Assembly: GCF_900142675.1 (NCBI RefSeq) | Contig: NZ_FRBS01000001.1 | Coordinates: forward strand, 1,054,001-1,118,000 | DNA: 64,000 nucleotides | Direction: 5' to 3' | From: Shouchella rhizosphaerae | GTDB taxonomy: Bacteria; Bacillota; Bacilli; Bacillales; Bacillaceae_D | Part shown: one piece after another, positions 37,236-44,717 of the stretch | Position numbering within the stretch: position 1 is the stretch's first letter | How the letters are laid out: every line of letters begins with the position of its first letter | Translations under genes and position numbers: made by a program | Notes under the pieces: generated by a model | The model's input: only the letters and a program-made list of their open reading frames with translations | What the model was told of the DNA's origin: nothing | The model's database searches: none

Positions 37236-37271
37236 AAAAGAGAGCCACTGACCGGTCAATGGCTCTCTTTT
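37236..37271. terminator. Bidirectional terminator after ylaF
   Basis: A 12-bp stem (37236-37247 with 37260-37271) ends in TTTTTT. Its loop itself contains the palindrome TGACCGGTCA. It overlaps the end of the converging dehydrogenase gene. Confidence 0.85.
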
Positions 37272-38155
37272 TTATGGCGTTTCACAATCGTCCCTGTTGC
37301 TTCTTCTAGTGGTCGAATAATAGCGCTCACATCTTGGTCTCCGTACTTTTCTTTTGCCTTTGCGACTTTTTCAGCCCCTAATTTAACGACGTCGAGTGGC
37401 ATGCCAATGTCGTCTGCCAACTTTAAGGCCAAGCCGATATCTTTATGAAGCAAGTTAATGGAAAAACGGGCTTCAAACTGCCTGTCCAAAATCGCATTTA
37501 CTGCCCAGTCCATGCTTTTGGAAAAGCCAGCGCTTCGCTTAATAACTTCGTAGGCAACTGCCGGATCAACACCAGCTTTTTCTGCCATGACATAACATTC
37601 TGCCAGCGCCGACTGATGAACGCCAATAAGCATGTTATTGAGCAACTTTACCGTCGTGCCGCTCCCTGTCTCGCCAACGCGGACAATGTAGTCGCCAAAT
37701 GCCTTTAACACAGGCAGCGCCCTTTCGTATGCGTCTTCCTCGCCTCCACACATAATCGTTAAATTGCCGGCTTCTGCTCCCATTGGCCCACCGCTAATTG
37801 GTGCATCTAGAAACGAAGCTCCTTTTTCTTTTAAGCGGCTGCTCGCCCATTCGTTGGTCGCACGGTCCACAGTGGAATGGTCAATGACGATTTTGCCTGC
37901 GGAAGCACCGGCAATAAGTCCGTTCGGACCGTCATACACATCATGAATCGTTGACGGTAGCGGCAAACATGTCATCACAATATCAACGGTTTCCATTAAC
38001 GCTTTTGGCGAGCTCGCTTCCACAGCGCCAAATGCAAGCGCTTTTTCAATCGGCCCACGGCTGCGGCTGACAACATATGTCTCATAGCCTGCCTCCACTA
38101 AATGGCGCGTCATCGGCAACCCCATTGTTCCCAGGCCAATAAATCCTACTTTCAT
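37256..38155 (-). CDS. NAD-dependent beta-hydroxyacid dehydrogenase (3-hydroxyisobutyrate dehydrogenase family)
   Basis: A 299-residue oxidoreductase. It has the Rossmann motif GFIGLGTMGLPM (about 4-15), substrate loop DAPISGGPMGAEAG (about 118-131) and catalytic Lys in GSGTTVKLLNNMLIG (about 170). The family includes 3-hydroxyisobutyrate, tartronate semialdehyde and related dehydrogenases. B. subtilis YkwC is the likely match, and the substrate is not certain. Its ATG overlaps the suhB stop by four bases, so translation is coupled. Confidence 0.85.
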   Translation of the reverse strand: MKVGFIGLGTMGLPMTRHLVEAGYETYVVSRSRGPIEKALAFGAVEASSPKALMETVDIVMTCLPLPSTIHDVYDGPNGLIAGASAGKIVIDHSTVDRATNEWASSRLKEKGASFLDAPISGGPMGAEAGNLTIMCGGEEDAYERALPVLKAFGDYIVRVGETGSGTTVKLLNNMLIGVHQSALAECYVMAEKAGVDPAVAYEVIKRSAGFSKSMDWAVNAILDRQFEARFSINLLHKDIGLALKLADDIGMPLDVVKLGAEKVAKAKEKYGDQDVSAIIRPLEEATGTIVKRHKKESH

Positions 38156-38958
38156 GTGCTCTCCCCCTTATGCAAGTACGTGGATACTAATGTTTCATGC
38201 AAAGACGGTTTTGCGGCAACGATTGACCCTCTTTCCAGCAGCGACAATGCCTCTCCATTAAAGCGAGTTGTCTTGCATCCTGCTTCTTGCAACAAAACTG
38301 CACCGCCAGCATAATCCCATGGGGACAATTTTGGACTTATGTATGCATCCAGTAAACCGCTCGCTACATAAGCCATTTCAAGGGCAGCAGATCCATAACT
38401 GCGTGTTCCCCGGCATGTTTTAGCGATGTCTACCAAGTCAGGCTGGATCGGCAAGTTGTCCTTCACAAGCCAATTGCCATTAATGCCGATTACGGACTGA
38501 GCTAACTCATTTCCTTTCGCAGGCGATTGTTTTCTGTCATTGATGAAAAAGCCAACGCCTTCGATTGCGTGAAACAGCTCGCCTGACATCACATCATAAA
38601 CAAGCCCGACTTTCCCTTTTCCGTTTTCGTAAATGCCTACAGAGATCGCAAAATTTCGTTTTTGATGGACAAAGTTCATTGTGCCGTCAATCGGATCGAT
38701 AATCCAGACAATGCCATCTAGCGTATCAAGGCGATCGGCAATCCCTTCTTCGCCAAGGAAATGATGGGTTGGATACGTGGCTACAATATTGTCATAAAAA
38801 AACGATTCCGTGCTTTTATCCACATCGGTTACCAAATCATTAGGACCCGATTTGGCATCAATGTGAAACGGCCGGTGAAGCGCTTGCTTAATTGCGTCTC
38901 CCGCCTCAACGATCCACGCACGTGCTTGCCTTTCAAGTTCTACCCATGTCGTCTCCAT
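38152..38958 (-). CDS. yktC: Inositol monophosphatase family protein (SuhB/YktC)
   Basis: A 268-residue Mg-dependent phosphatase. Metal-site motifs are DLVTDVDKSTE, LGEEG and WIIDPIDGTMNF (about 80-92), with SPWDYAGGAVLL near residue 213. The family removes phosphate from myo-inositol phosphate, and some members also act on other sugar phosphates or NADP. AGGAGG precedes the ATG. It is the first gene of a two-gene unit and divergent from yktB. Confidence 0.88.
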   Translation of the reverse strand: METTWVELERQARAWIVEAGDAIKQALHRPFHIDAKSGPNDLVTDVDKSTESFFYDNIVATYPTHHFLGEEGIADRLDTLDGIVWIIDPIDGTMNFVHQKRNFAISVGIYENGKGKVGLVYDVMSGELFHAIEGVGFFINDRKQSPAKGNELAQSVIGINGNWLVKDNLPIQPDLVDIAKTCRGTRSYGSAALEMAYVASGLLDAYISPKLSPWDYAGGAVLLQEAGCKTTRFNGEALSLLERGSIVAAKPSLHETLVSTYLHKGEST

Positions 38959-39094
38959 ACAAGCCTCCTATATCTTATCTACTGTTGCTTCTATTATGGC
39001 ATAAATTGAAAACAAAACAAACGGAAAGGCAAAACAAGCGATTTGATCTTTTTTCTTCATCAAGCTATCCTATAGACGAAAGGAGTGTATACGT

Positions 39095-39730
39095 ATGCCG
39101 CTACCTGGGTTTACAAAATCAGACTTTGAGACATTTTTAATCGATGGTCTAGAGGAAAGAATGGCCGCAATCCGTTCAAATATACAGCCAAAATTCCAAG
39201 TGATTGGCGCAGAACTTAGAGACGAGCTCTCGACGCTATTAGGGAATGAGATGTTTTTGCACATTGCCCAACATGCAAGGAGAACGACAAATCCACCGAA
39301 TGATACGTGGCTTGCTGTTGCAGGCAATAAACGGGGCTACAAAAAACACCCCCATTTTCAAGTCGGGTTGTTTGATGACCATCTCTTTATTTGGCTAGCG
39401 TTTATTTACGAGCTGCCGGAAAAAGGCAACATCGCCAAAACCTTTTTGGAAAACAAACCGCTTATAGAAGAGGTCGTCCCTTCTGATTATGTTGTTTCCG
39501 TTGACCACACAAAAAAAGAAGCAAACCCACTGTCAGAGCTTGATTTAACCCAATCTCTTGAACGGTTCCGCGACGTCAAAAAAGCAGAATGGCTCGTTGG
39601 ACGCCATTTTGCAAAAGGGAGCGAAACAGTCGAGAATGGCGAGCAGCTTATGGAGGCGATTCGCCAAACAGTCAAAACGCTGTTGCCTCTTTATCAGCTC
39701 TCGCTTACAGCTGGTGCCCCTACACGTTGA
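39095..39730 (+). CDS. yktB: DUF1054 family protein YktB
   Basis: A 211-residue soluble protein. Family signatures are GFTKSDFETFLIDGLEERM, HIAQHARRTTNPPNDTW and KKHPHFQVGLFDDHLFIW. Function is unknown, conserved in Bacillaceae. AAAGGAG lies nine bases before the ATG. It is divergent from yktC and convergent with yktA. Confidence 0.9.
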   Translation: MPLPGFTKSDFETFLIDGLEERMAAIRSNIQPKFQVIGAELRDELSTLLGNEMFLHIAQHARRTTNPPNDTWLAVAGNKRGYKKHPHFQVGLFDDHLFIWLAFIYELPEKGNIAKTFLENKPLIEEVVPSDYVVSVDHTKKEANPLSELDLTQSLERFRDVKKAEWLVGRHFAKGSETVENGEQLMEAIRQTVKTLLPLYQLSLTAGAPTR

Positions 39731-39732
39731 CG

Positions 39733-39765
39733 AAAAGCCAGTCGATTCTTGTCCGACTGGCTTTT
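39733..39765. terminator. Bidirectional terminator between yktB and yktA
   Basis: A 12-bp stem (39733-39744 with 39754-39765) with AAAA and TTTT ends and a 9-base loop. Confidence 0.85.
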
Positions 39766-39769
39766 ATCG

Positions 39770-40033
39770 TTAGCCTTTTATAAGTTCATGTTCGGCTGCT
39801 TCCAGTGCTCGCTTCACGATTTTATAACAGGAAATACCTAGTTGTTCATCTACTTCCCGAAAAAGCTGTTTTTCTTCAGACTTTGCAGGGATTACCCCTT
39901 TGAACCGGTTATAGTGAGCCTTGATTTCCCCGGCGGTCACGCCTTGCTCTACAGCAAGCGCGATACAGTCAAAAAACTCAGCGACAACGACAATCTCTTC
40001 TTGTGACCAGTCGTACCTAATCGGAATATTCAT
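39770..40033 (-). CDS. yktA: UPF0223 family protein YktA
   Basis: An 87-residue helical protein with the UPF0223 pattern (RYDWSQEEIVVVAEFF, HYNRFKGVIPAKSEEKQL, ISCYKIVKRALE). Function is unknown. Three in-frame ATGs lie close together. ATG 40033 is used because AAAGGGGG is six bases upstream, whereas 40039 abuts the site. It is divergent from speA. Confidence 0.88.
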   Translation of the reverse strand: MNIPIRYDWSQEEIVVVAEFFDCIALAVEQGVTAGEIKAHYNRFKGVIPAKSEEKQLFREVDEQLGISCYKIVKRALEAAEHELIKG

Positions 40034-40142
40034 GTCCATCCCCCTTTCCTTTTTTCTATCCGTAGGCAAATGCGCTCCATTTTGCTATACTCTTCTTGTT
40101 TGCTTTGTATAAGCTTCAATTTCCTTAAGTGAGGTGGCCTTC

Positions 40143-41621
40143 ATGGGACACGACCAAGAACAAACCCCGTTATTTACGGGTTTAACCGAATATGCCAAAA
40201 AAGAGCCAATCCCTTTTCATATACCAGGCCATAAACGAGGAGCAGGCATGGACGCCGATTTTCGCACTTTTATAGGCGAAGAAGCGCTGTCCATTGACTT
40301 GATTAACATTGCCCCTCTCGATGACTTACACCATCCTCATGGCATTATTGATCAATCTCAGCAATTGGCAGCCAAAGCATTTGGAGCTGATTATACATTT
40401 TTCTCTGTACAAGGCACAAGCGGGGCCATCATGACTATGATTATGAGCGTATGTGGGCCAGGCGATAAAATTATTGTCCCTCGCAACGTTCATAAATCCA
40501 TTATGTCAGCGATTATTTTTTGCGGGGCATTGCCTGTGTTTATCCATCCAGAACTCGACTTTGAACATGGGATTGCTCACGGGGTAGCGACAGAGTCAGT
40601 TGCCAAAGCGATACGCGCTCATCCTGACGCAAAAGCCGTCCTTGTGATCAACCCTACTTACTACGGATTTACTTGCGATTTAAAGGCGATTGTCGAATTA
40701 GCCCATCAAGCGGGCATTCCTGTACTTGTTGATGAAGCACACGGCGTACACATCCATTTTAATGAGCGTCTGCCGGTAAGCGCAATGCAAGCAGGAGCAG
40801 ACATGGCAGCGACGAGCGTGCATAAATTAGGAGGTTCGCTGACACAAAGTTCCATATTAAATGTTCGTGCCGGGCTTGTATCCGTTGAACATACAACGGC
40901 CGTTATGAGCATGCTGACAACCACATCGACTTCTTATTTGCTCCTTGCCTCCCTGGATGCGGCGAGAAAACATCTAGCTACAAAAGGAGCCCAACTCCTC
41001 GATGAGACCATCGACTTGTCGACTTGGATGCGCCATGCAATTAATGAGATTGACGGACTATACTGCCTTGGCAGCGAAAAACTCCATGGATCCGCTGTAT
41101 TTTCCCATGACCCCACGAAGCTGTTAATTTCTTTAAAAGGCTTAAACATTTCTGGTTTTGCCGCAGAAGTTTGGCTACGGGACCATTACAATATTGAAGT
41201 TGAACTTTCCGACTTGTACAATATTCTTTGCATCATTACCATTGGCGATACAGAGGAAAAGCTTGCTTTGTTGCTGAGAGCATTAACGCAACTGGCGCTG
41301 GAATTTTCTTCAACAGCTAATCGTTGTGCGTCTTTACCCGTCCATGTCGCCAATATTCCAACGCTTGCCCTTTCGCCGCGTGAAGCCTTTTATGCGCAAA
41401 CAGAAACAGTGCCATTTGATAAATCAGTTGGCCGGATTATTGCCGAGTTTATTATGGTCTATCCTCCAGGCATCCCTATTCTTAGCCCAGGGGAATTGAT
41501 CAGTGAAGAAAACCTCGCTTATGTAAAAGAAAACTTGAAAGCTGGCCTTCCTGTCCAAGGTCCAGAAGACGCTACACTTTCCAACTTGAAAGTGATTAAA
41601 GAGCAACGCGCCATTCGATAA
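40143..41621 (+). CDS. speA: Pyridoxal-phosphate Orn/Lys/Arg decarboxylase, probable arginine decarboxylase
   Basis: A 492-residue fold-III basic amino-acid decarboxylase. The PLP Lys lies in TSVHKLGGSLTQSS (about 226-230), with VDEAHGVH and IPGHKRG also visible. In B. subtilis SpeA turns arginine into agmatine, the entry to polyamine synthesis. Lysine decarboxylase activity cannot be excluded from sequence. ATG 40143 with GAGGTG at six bases is preferred to GTG 40134. The neighbouring ykt genes match B. subtilis. Confidence 0.9.
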   Translation: MGHDQEQTPLFTGLTEYAKKEPIPFHIPGHKRGAGMDADFRTFIGEEALSIDLINIAPLDDLHHPHGIIDQSQQLAAKAFGADYTFFSVQGTSGAIMTMIMSVCGPGDKIIVPRNVHKSIMSAIIFCGALPVFIHPELDFEHGIAHGVATESVAKAIRAHPDAKAVLVINPTYYGFTCDLKAIVELAHQAGIPVLVDEAHGVHIHFNERLPVSAMQAGADMAATSVHKLGGSLTQSSILNVRAGLVSVEHTTAVMSMLTTTSTSYLLLASLDAARKHLATKGAQLLDETIDLSTWMRHAINEIDGLYCLGSEKLHGSAVFSHDPTKLLISLKGLNISGFAAEVWLRDHYNIEVELSDLYNILCIITIGDTEEKLALLLRALTQLALEFSSTANRCASLPVHVANIPTLALSPREAFYAQTETVPFDKSVGRIIAEFIMVYPPGIPILSPGELISEENLAYVKENLKAGLPVQGPEDATLSNLKVIKEQRAIR

Positions 41622-41670
41622 AATACGCACGTGCGTGTTGCTAGTGTTAAGCGAGAGTAGAGAAGCACAA

Positions 41671-41713
41671 AAAGCGTGCTGAAAATCGGACAGTTTCAGC
41701 ACGCTTTTTTTGT
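41671..41713 (+). terminator. Terminator after speA
   Basis: A 14-bp stem (41671-41684 with 41694-41707) is followed by a long T run. It also lies downstream of the converging M48 gene. Confidence 0.9.
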
Positions 41714-41783
41714 TCTATTTAACACATTTCCAAAAGAAGCCCCTACTTCAAGCGACCTGCAAGTGTGATAAATGGTGGGTGGT

Positions 41784-43136
41784 TCACTCTGCATAAAAAA
41801 CTAATTTGTCTCTAAGTTCTTCTTCATTTTCTGCATCCATTAGCGATAAGGCACTATCGCCGTAAGAATCTTCGTAATAAGGGTCTGCCCCGTAGTCAAG
41901 CAAAAGCAACGCTGTGTCATAATCATCGTAATAAACGGCGGAAACGAGGGGGCTATCATCTTGAAAATAATCATTTGGATCCGCACCCGCCTCAAGAAGC
42001 AATTCTACTAGCTCTTTGTTTTCATAAAAGGTTGCATGATAGAGAAGCGAGTTCCCATAACGGTCCATTTCGTTCACGTCAAAATTGCCCGTTTGCAAAA
42101 GTTGTTTCACTTTTGCATGGTCTTCTGCAATGACAGCTTGGAACAATGGCGACCTGTCGCTAGAACTTCTATCGACGGCGCCCCCAACATTTGTCGTATC
42201 CGTACTGCTCCAATTAAATTGCTTGTATCCAATAGAAAAGGATGGATCGAATTTATCATCAAACAATCCGTATGTGAGAGAGCCGAACACAATTGCGAGC
42301 AGGACCGCCCCATACACAAACACGCCACCTATAACGACCAATCCAATTCCGAGAACAATCACACCGTTATTTTGTCTATAAACACTGACTTCTTGTTCGT
42401 TGGCAAACAGAGCAATGGATTGAATCCGTTTTGGTAGCCTTGGGTGTGTCGACAACACTTCACTAAGCCAAACCGCTCCGTTTGAATCGGTTTCGATTTG
42501 TTGTCTAAACGCTTCCTCATTTAACTCTGGCGCTAAACGCTTGCCAATGCTAAAAATCGCTAAAGCCCGTTTTGCAGCAGCCACATTTCCTGTAAAGTAA
42601 GTAGCAGCACGGTCGCATGTATACTCACATGAGCGGCTATACGCTTGTGCTAAAAAAGGAATGAGCTTAGCTGGTGCAATAAGGACATTTTTCCATACAT
42701 GATTGCGTTTCATATGGGTCAATTCATGGGCGATAATAAAATCGAGTTCCGCTTCACCAGCTCCCCTGGCAAGGTCAAATACGTCAGAGGTGAGTAAAAT
42801 CATATGCTTGCCCCAAAAACGTGTTGCGAATGCGTTCATGAGACCTTCCGCTTCAACGACAAACACATCAGGTACGTTCTCAACACCCATCTTCTTTGAA
42901 ATCGCGACCACACGCTCATAGACATCGCCAAATTGATGTTCGTGAATCCGGACGCCGTTCCCACGAATAGATCCGATTGCTAATAATTGAGTGACATACA
43001 AGATCGCAAAGACAGTCAATACAATAGCGATGCCAATAATGGAGATGACTGCAAGAATGTAGACGAGAATGCTAAATAAGAGGCAAATAATAAAATAGGG
43101 TGTCTCTCGTGGTGACTGAATAGCTGATTCATTCAC
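41784..43136 (-). CDS. M48-family membrane metalloprotease fused to ankyrin repeats
   Basis: A 450-residue protein. Two N-terminal membrane segments (about 14-55) are followed by an HtpX/M48 protease domain with zinc motif HELTH (137-141) and a third ligand in SCEYTCD (Glu about 171). A membrane hairpin or segment (about 257-285) follows. The C-terminus has about three ankyrin repeats (330-435: SPLFQAVIAED, GNSLLYHATF, AALLL-type helices with GADPN and GADPY), very acidic and Tyr-rich. HtpX proteases clear damaged membrane proteins, and the ankyrin part may bind a partner (inference). The start is GTG with AAGGA eight bases upstream. Confidence 0.85.
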   Translation of the reverse strand: MNESAIQSPRETPYFIICLLFSILVYILAVISIIGIAIVLTVFAILYVTQLLAIGSIRGNGVRIHEHQFGDVYERVVAISKKMGVENVPDVFVVEAEGLMNAFATRFWGKHMILLTSDVFDLARGAGEAELDFIIAHELTHMKRNHVWKNVLIAPAKLIPFLAQAYSRSCEYTCDRAATYFTGNVAAAKRALAIFSIGKRLAPELNEEAFRQQIETDSNGAVWLSEVLSTHPRLPKRIQSIALFANEQEVSVYRQNNGVIVLGIGLVVIGGVFVYGAVLLAIVFGSLTYGLFDDKFDPSFSIGYKQFNWSSTDTTNVGGAVDRSSSDRSPLFQAVIAEDHAKVKQLLQTGNFDVNEMDRYGNSLLYHATFYENKELVELLLEAGADPNDYFQDDSPLVSAVYYDDYDTALLLLDYGADPYYEDSYGDSALSLMDAENEEELRDKLVFYAE

Positions 43137-43340
43137 TTGGTTCTTCCTTCTTTCCTCATGGTGATATTTGAACGCTATTTAGTATACGATTCGATAAATA
43201 GCGACACAATCCAGCATCGTCACATTTTAGAAATCCTTTAGAATTCGCCTAAATACCCGCATCAATAGAATTGGTTAATTGGAATCTATTTGAAAATAAA
43301 ACGTTTATCTAAAAAGAAGTCAGCGCTTATGCGTAAACAA

Positions 43341-43373
43341 TAAAAACACCTTGCAGTCATTCTTGCAAGGTGT
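43341..43373 (-). terminator. Terminator of the SR1 RNA
   Basis: A perfect 10-bp stem (43346-43355 with 43364-43373) is followed on the minus strand by TTTTATT, starting about ten bases after the sr1P stop. Confidence 0.88.
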
Positions 43374-43383
43374 TCATTATCGT

Positions 43384-43518
43384 CTATTTATTTGCGAGCG
43401 TTTCAGTCGTTTGTTGCTGGCAACGTGAGCAAGATGATACCGCGTACAAACGGCTGACTTTTTCCCCTTCGAAATGCTCCACGGCTTCATTACAATGTTG
43501 GCAAACAATTGTACCCAC
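43384..43518 (-). CDS. sr1P: SR1P small protein
   Basis: A 44-residue peptide encoded by the SR1 RNA. It begins MGTIVCQHCNEAVEHFEGEK and has two CxxC-type pairs (CQHC and CSRC), close to my memory of B. subtilis SR1P (39 residues, MGTIVCQDCN). SR1P binds glyceraldehyde-3-phosphate dehydrogenase A and stabilises gapA mRNA, with a reported link to RNase J1. GTG 43518 has GAGGAG eight bases upstream, and ATG 43524 is too close to the site. A longer minus-strand frame here in another phase is a shadow. Confidence 0.85.
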   Translation of the reverse strand: MGTIVCQHCNEAVEHFEGEKVSRLYAVSSCSRCQQQTTETLANK

Positions 43519-43569
43519 TTGCATCGCTCCTCTTCATTAGGTTGGAATCGCTTTCTATTGCTTATGTTT

Positions 43570-43598
43570 ATAATAGTATGGCTCATTTAATTCGTCAA
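43570..43598 (-). promoter_or_regulatory. Sigma-A promoter of SR1
   Basis: On the minus strand TTGACG (43593-43598) and TATTAT (43570-43575) are separated by exactly 17 bases. In B. subtilis this promoter is repressed by CcpN under glycolytic conditions, but I did not identify a CcpN site. Confidence 0.75.
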
Positions 43599-43629
43599 GG
43601 CTCTTTAGCATGTCACATTAAAAATAAAT

Positions 43630-43652
43630 AAGCCACCCAGTTCGGGTGGCTT
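43630..43652 (-). terminator. Terminator after the polysaccharide deacetylase gene
   Basis: A 9-bp stem (43630-43638 with 43644-43652) is followed on the minus strand by ATTTATTTTT. It insulates SR1 from the gene upstream. Confidence 0.85.
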
Positions 43653-43657
43653 GAGCA

Positions 43658-44491
43658 TTAGTTTAATTGGGCGGGGTCGACAAAGTCATAGCCTTTGTCC
43701 CGCAAACCAGTAACAATTTCTTCAAGAGCGCCTGCCGTCCATTCACGATCGTGCATTAACAAATTAGCGCCATTGGTAAGAAGTTCAGTATGGACCATAA
43801 TGTCGGCGATGGCTTCTTCGCTTTGATATTCGCTTTCCCAATCATAACCATATGTCCAATTCATGTTTAGCATGCCTTCTTCCTCAACCAGGCTACGGGA
43901 ATACTCCGTATTAATGCCATGAGGAGCCCTGAAAAAACGGGGGCGTTCGCCAATTACGTCTTCGATCCGGTCATTTAGTTCGACAATTTCTTGTTGCTGC
44001 ACTTCCTCTCCCACATCATCAAGCTTTTGATGGCTCATTGTATGATTGCCGATGGCAAAACCCATGTCGTGAATTTGTTTGAGTTCATCCGCCCCCTCTT
44101 CATCCTCAATAAAATGGCCATTGACAAAAAAGATCGCCGGCACGTCGAGCTCTTCCAGTGTTTGCGCCATTTCGAGTCCGTAGGCATCAGGAGCATCGTC
44201 AATCGTTAGAAGCACCACTTTTTCATTAGCGTCTGTACCTTCAATCGGCTCTACTGTCCAGCTGTTTGAATTGATTTCGTATAAAGGTTCACTATCCTGA
44301 TCCTGCTCTTCGACTTCATTTTCTTCTGGCTTTTCAAGATCCTCGCTGCTATTTTCATCTTCTGTCATAGCGTGCTCTTTGTCGCCTTCGTTCTCGTTTG
44401 CCTCTGTCGCCGTTTGCGATGAGTTATCAGACTCATTTCCGCAAGCTGTTAGCACGAGCAAGCAGACGGGAACTGCCAACCATTTTTTCAT
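43658..44491 (-). CDS. Polysaccharide deacetylase lipoprotein (NodB domain)
   Basis: A 277-residue exported lipoprotein. The lipobox LTAC (Cys about 17) is followed by a long acidic linker (about 20-75) and a NodB domain (about 90-275). Motif 1 is LTIDDAPD, where TFDDGP is usual. Metal-binding histidines lie in NHTMSHQKL, and the RAPHG motif also appears. It likely deacetylates cell-wall or exopolysaccharide GlcNAc, and the altered motif 1 leaves activity open. ATG 44491 with GGGGAGGAA is used instead of an upstream in-frame start, since the signal peptide begins there. Confidence 0.83.
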   Translation of the reverse strand: MKKWLAVPVCLLVLTACGNESDNSSQTATEANENEGDKEHAMTEDENSSEDLEKPEENEVEEQDQDSEPLYEINSNSWTVEPIEGTDANEKVVLLTIDDAPDAYGLEMAQTLEELDVPAIFFVNGHFIEDEEGADELKQIHDMGFAIGNHTMSHQKLDDVGEEVQQQEIVELNDRIEDVIGERPRFFRAPHGINTEYSRSLVEEEGMLNMNWTYGYDWESEYQSEEAIADIMVHTELLTNGANLLMHDREWTAGALEEIVTGLRDKGYDFVDPAQLN

Positions 44492-44717
44492 GTTAGTTCT
44501 TCCTCCCCTTTCAGTTGTAGCCATGTTAGCAAAGATTGCCTTCATCCGACAACTGGAAAGCCAACCATATATTTTGATAAATTGCGTTTATTCGCCCAAT
44601 GAAGCGGGTATGATAAAGCGATCGCGATGAAAATCGGCGTATCTTCCCTTGGATTGTTTGCCATCCTATGGTATGATGACGACTTGTGGACAACAAGGAA
44701 AGGTTGAGATTGTACAA

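Larger units (their letters stand above)
43341..43563 (-). ncRNA. sr1: SR1 dual-function RNA
   Basis: A self-contained minus-strand unit of about 220 bases: sigma-A promoter (43570-43598), a short leader, the small ORF sr1P and a strong terminator. In B. subtilis SR1 (about 205 nt) lies between pdhD and speA. It pairs with ahrC mRNA, and it encodes SR1P, which binds GapA. Here the unit is likewise between speA and pdhD, although other genes have been added. The encoded peptide makes the identification strong. Pairing with ahrC cannot be tested from this window. Confidence 0.82.

Noticed and set aside
43377-43586. Minus-strand ORF of 69 codons
   Set aside because: It overlaps sr1P in another frame and starts inside the promoter; sr1P has the conserved peptide and the ribosome site.
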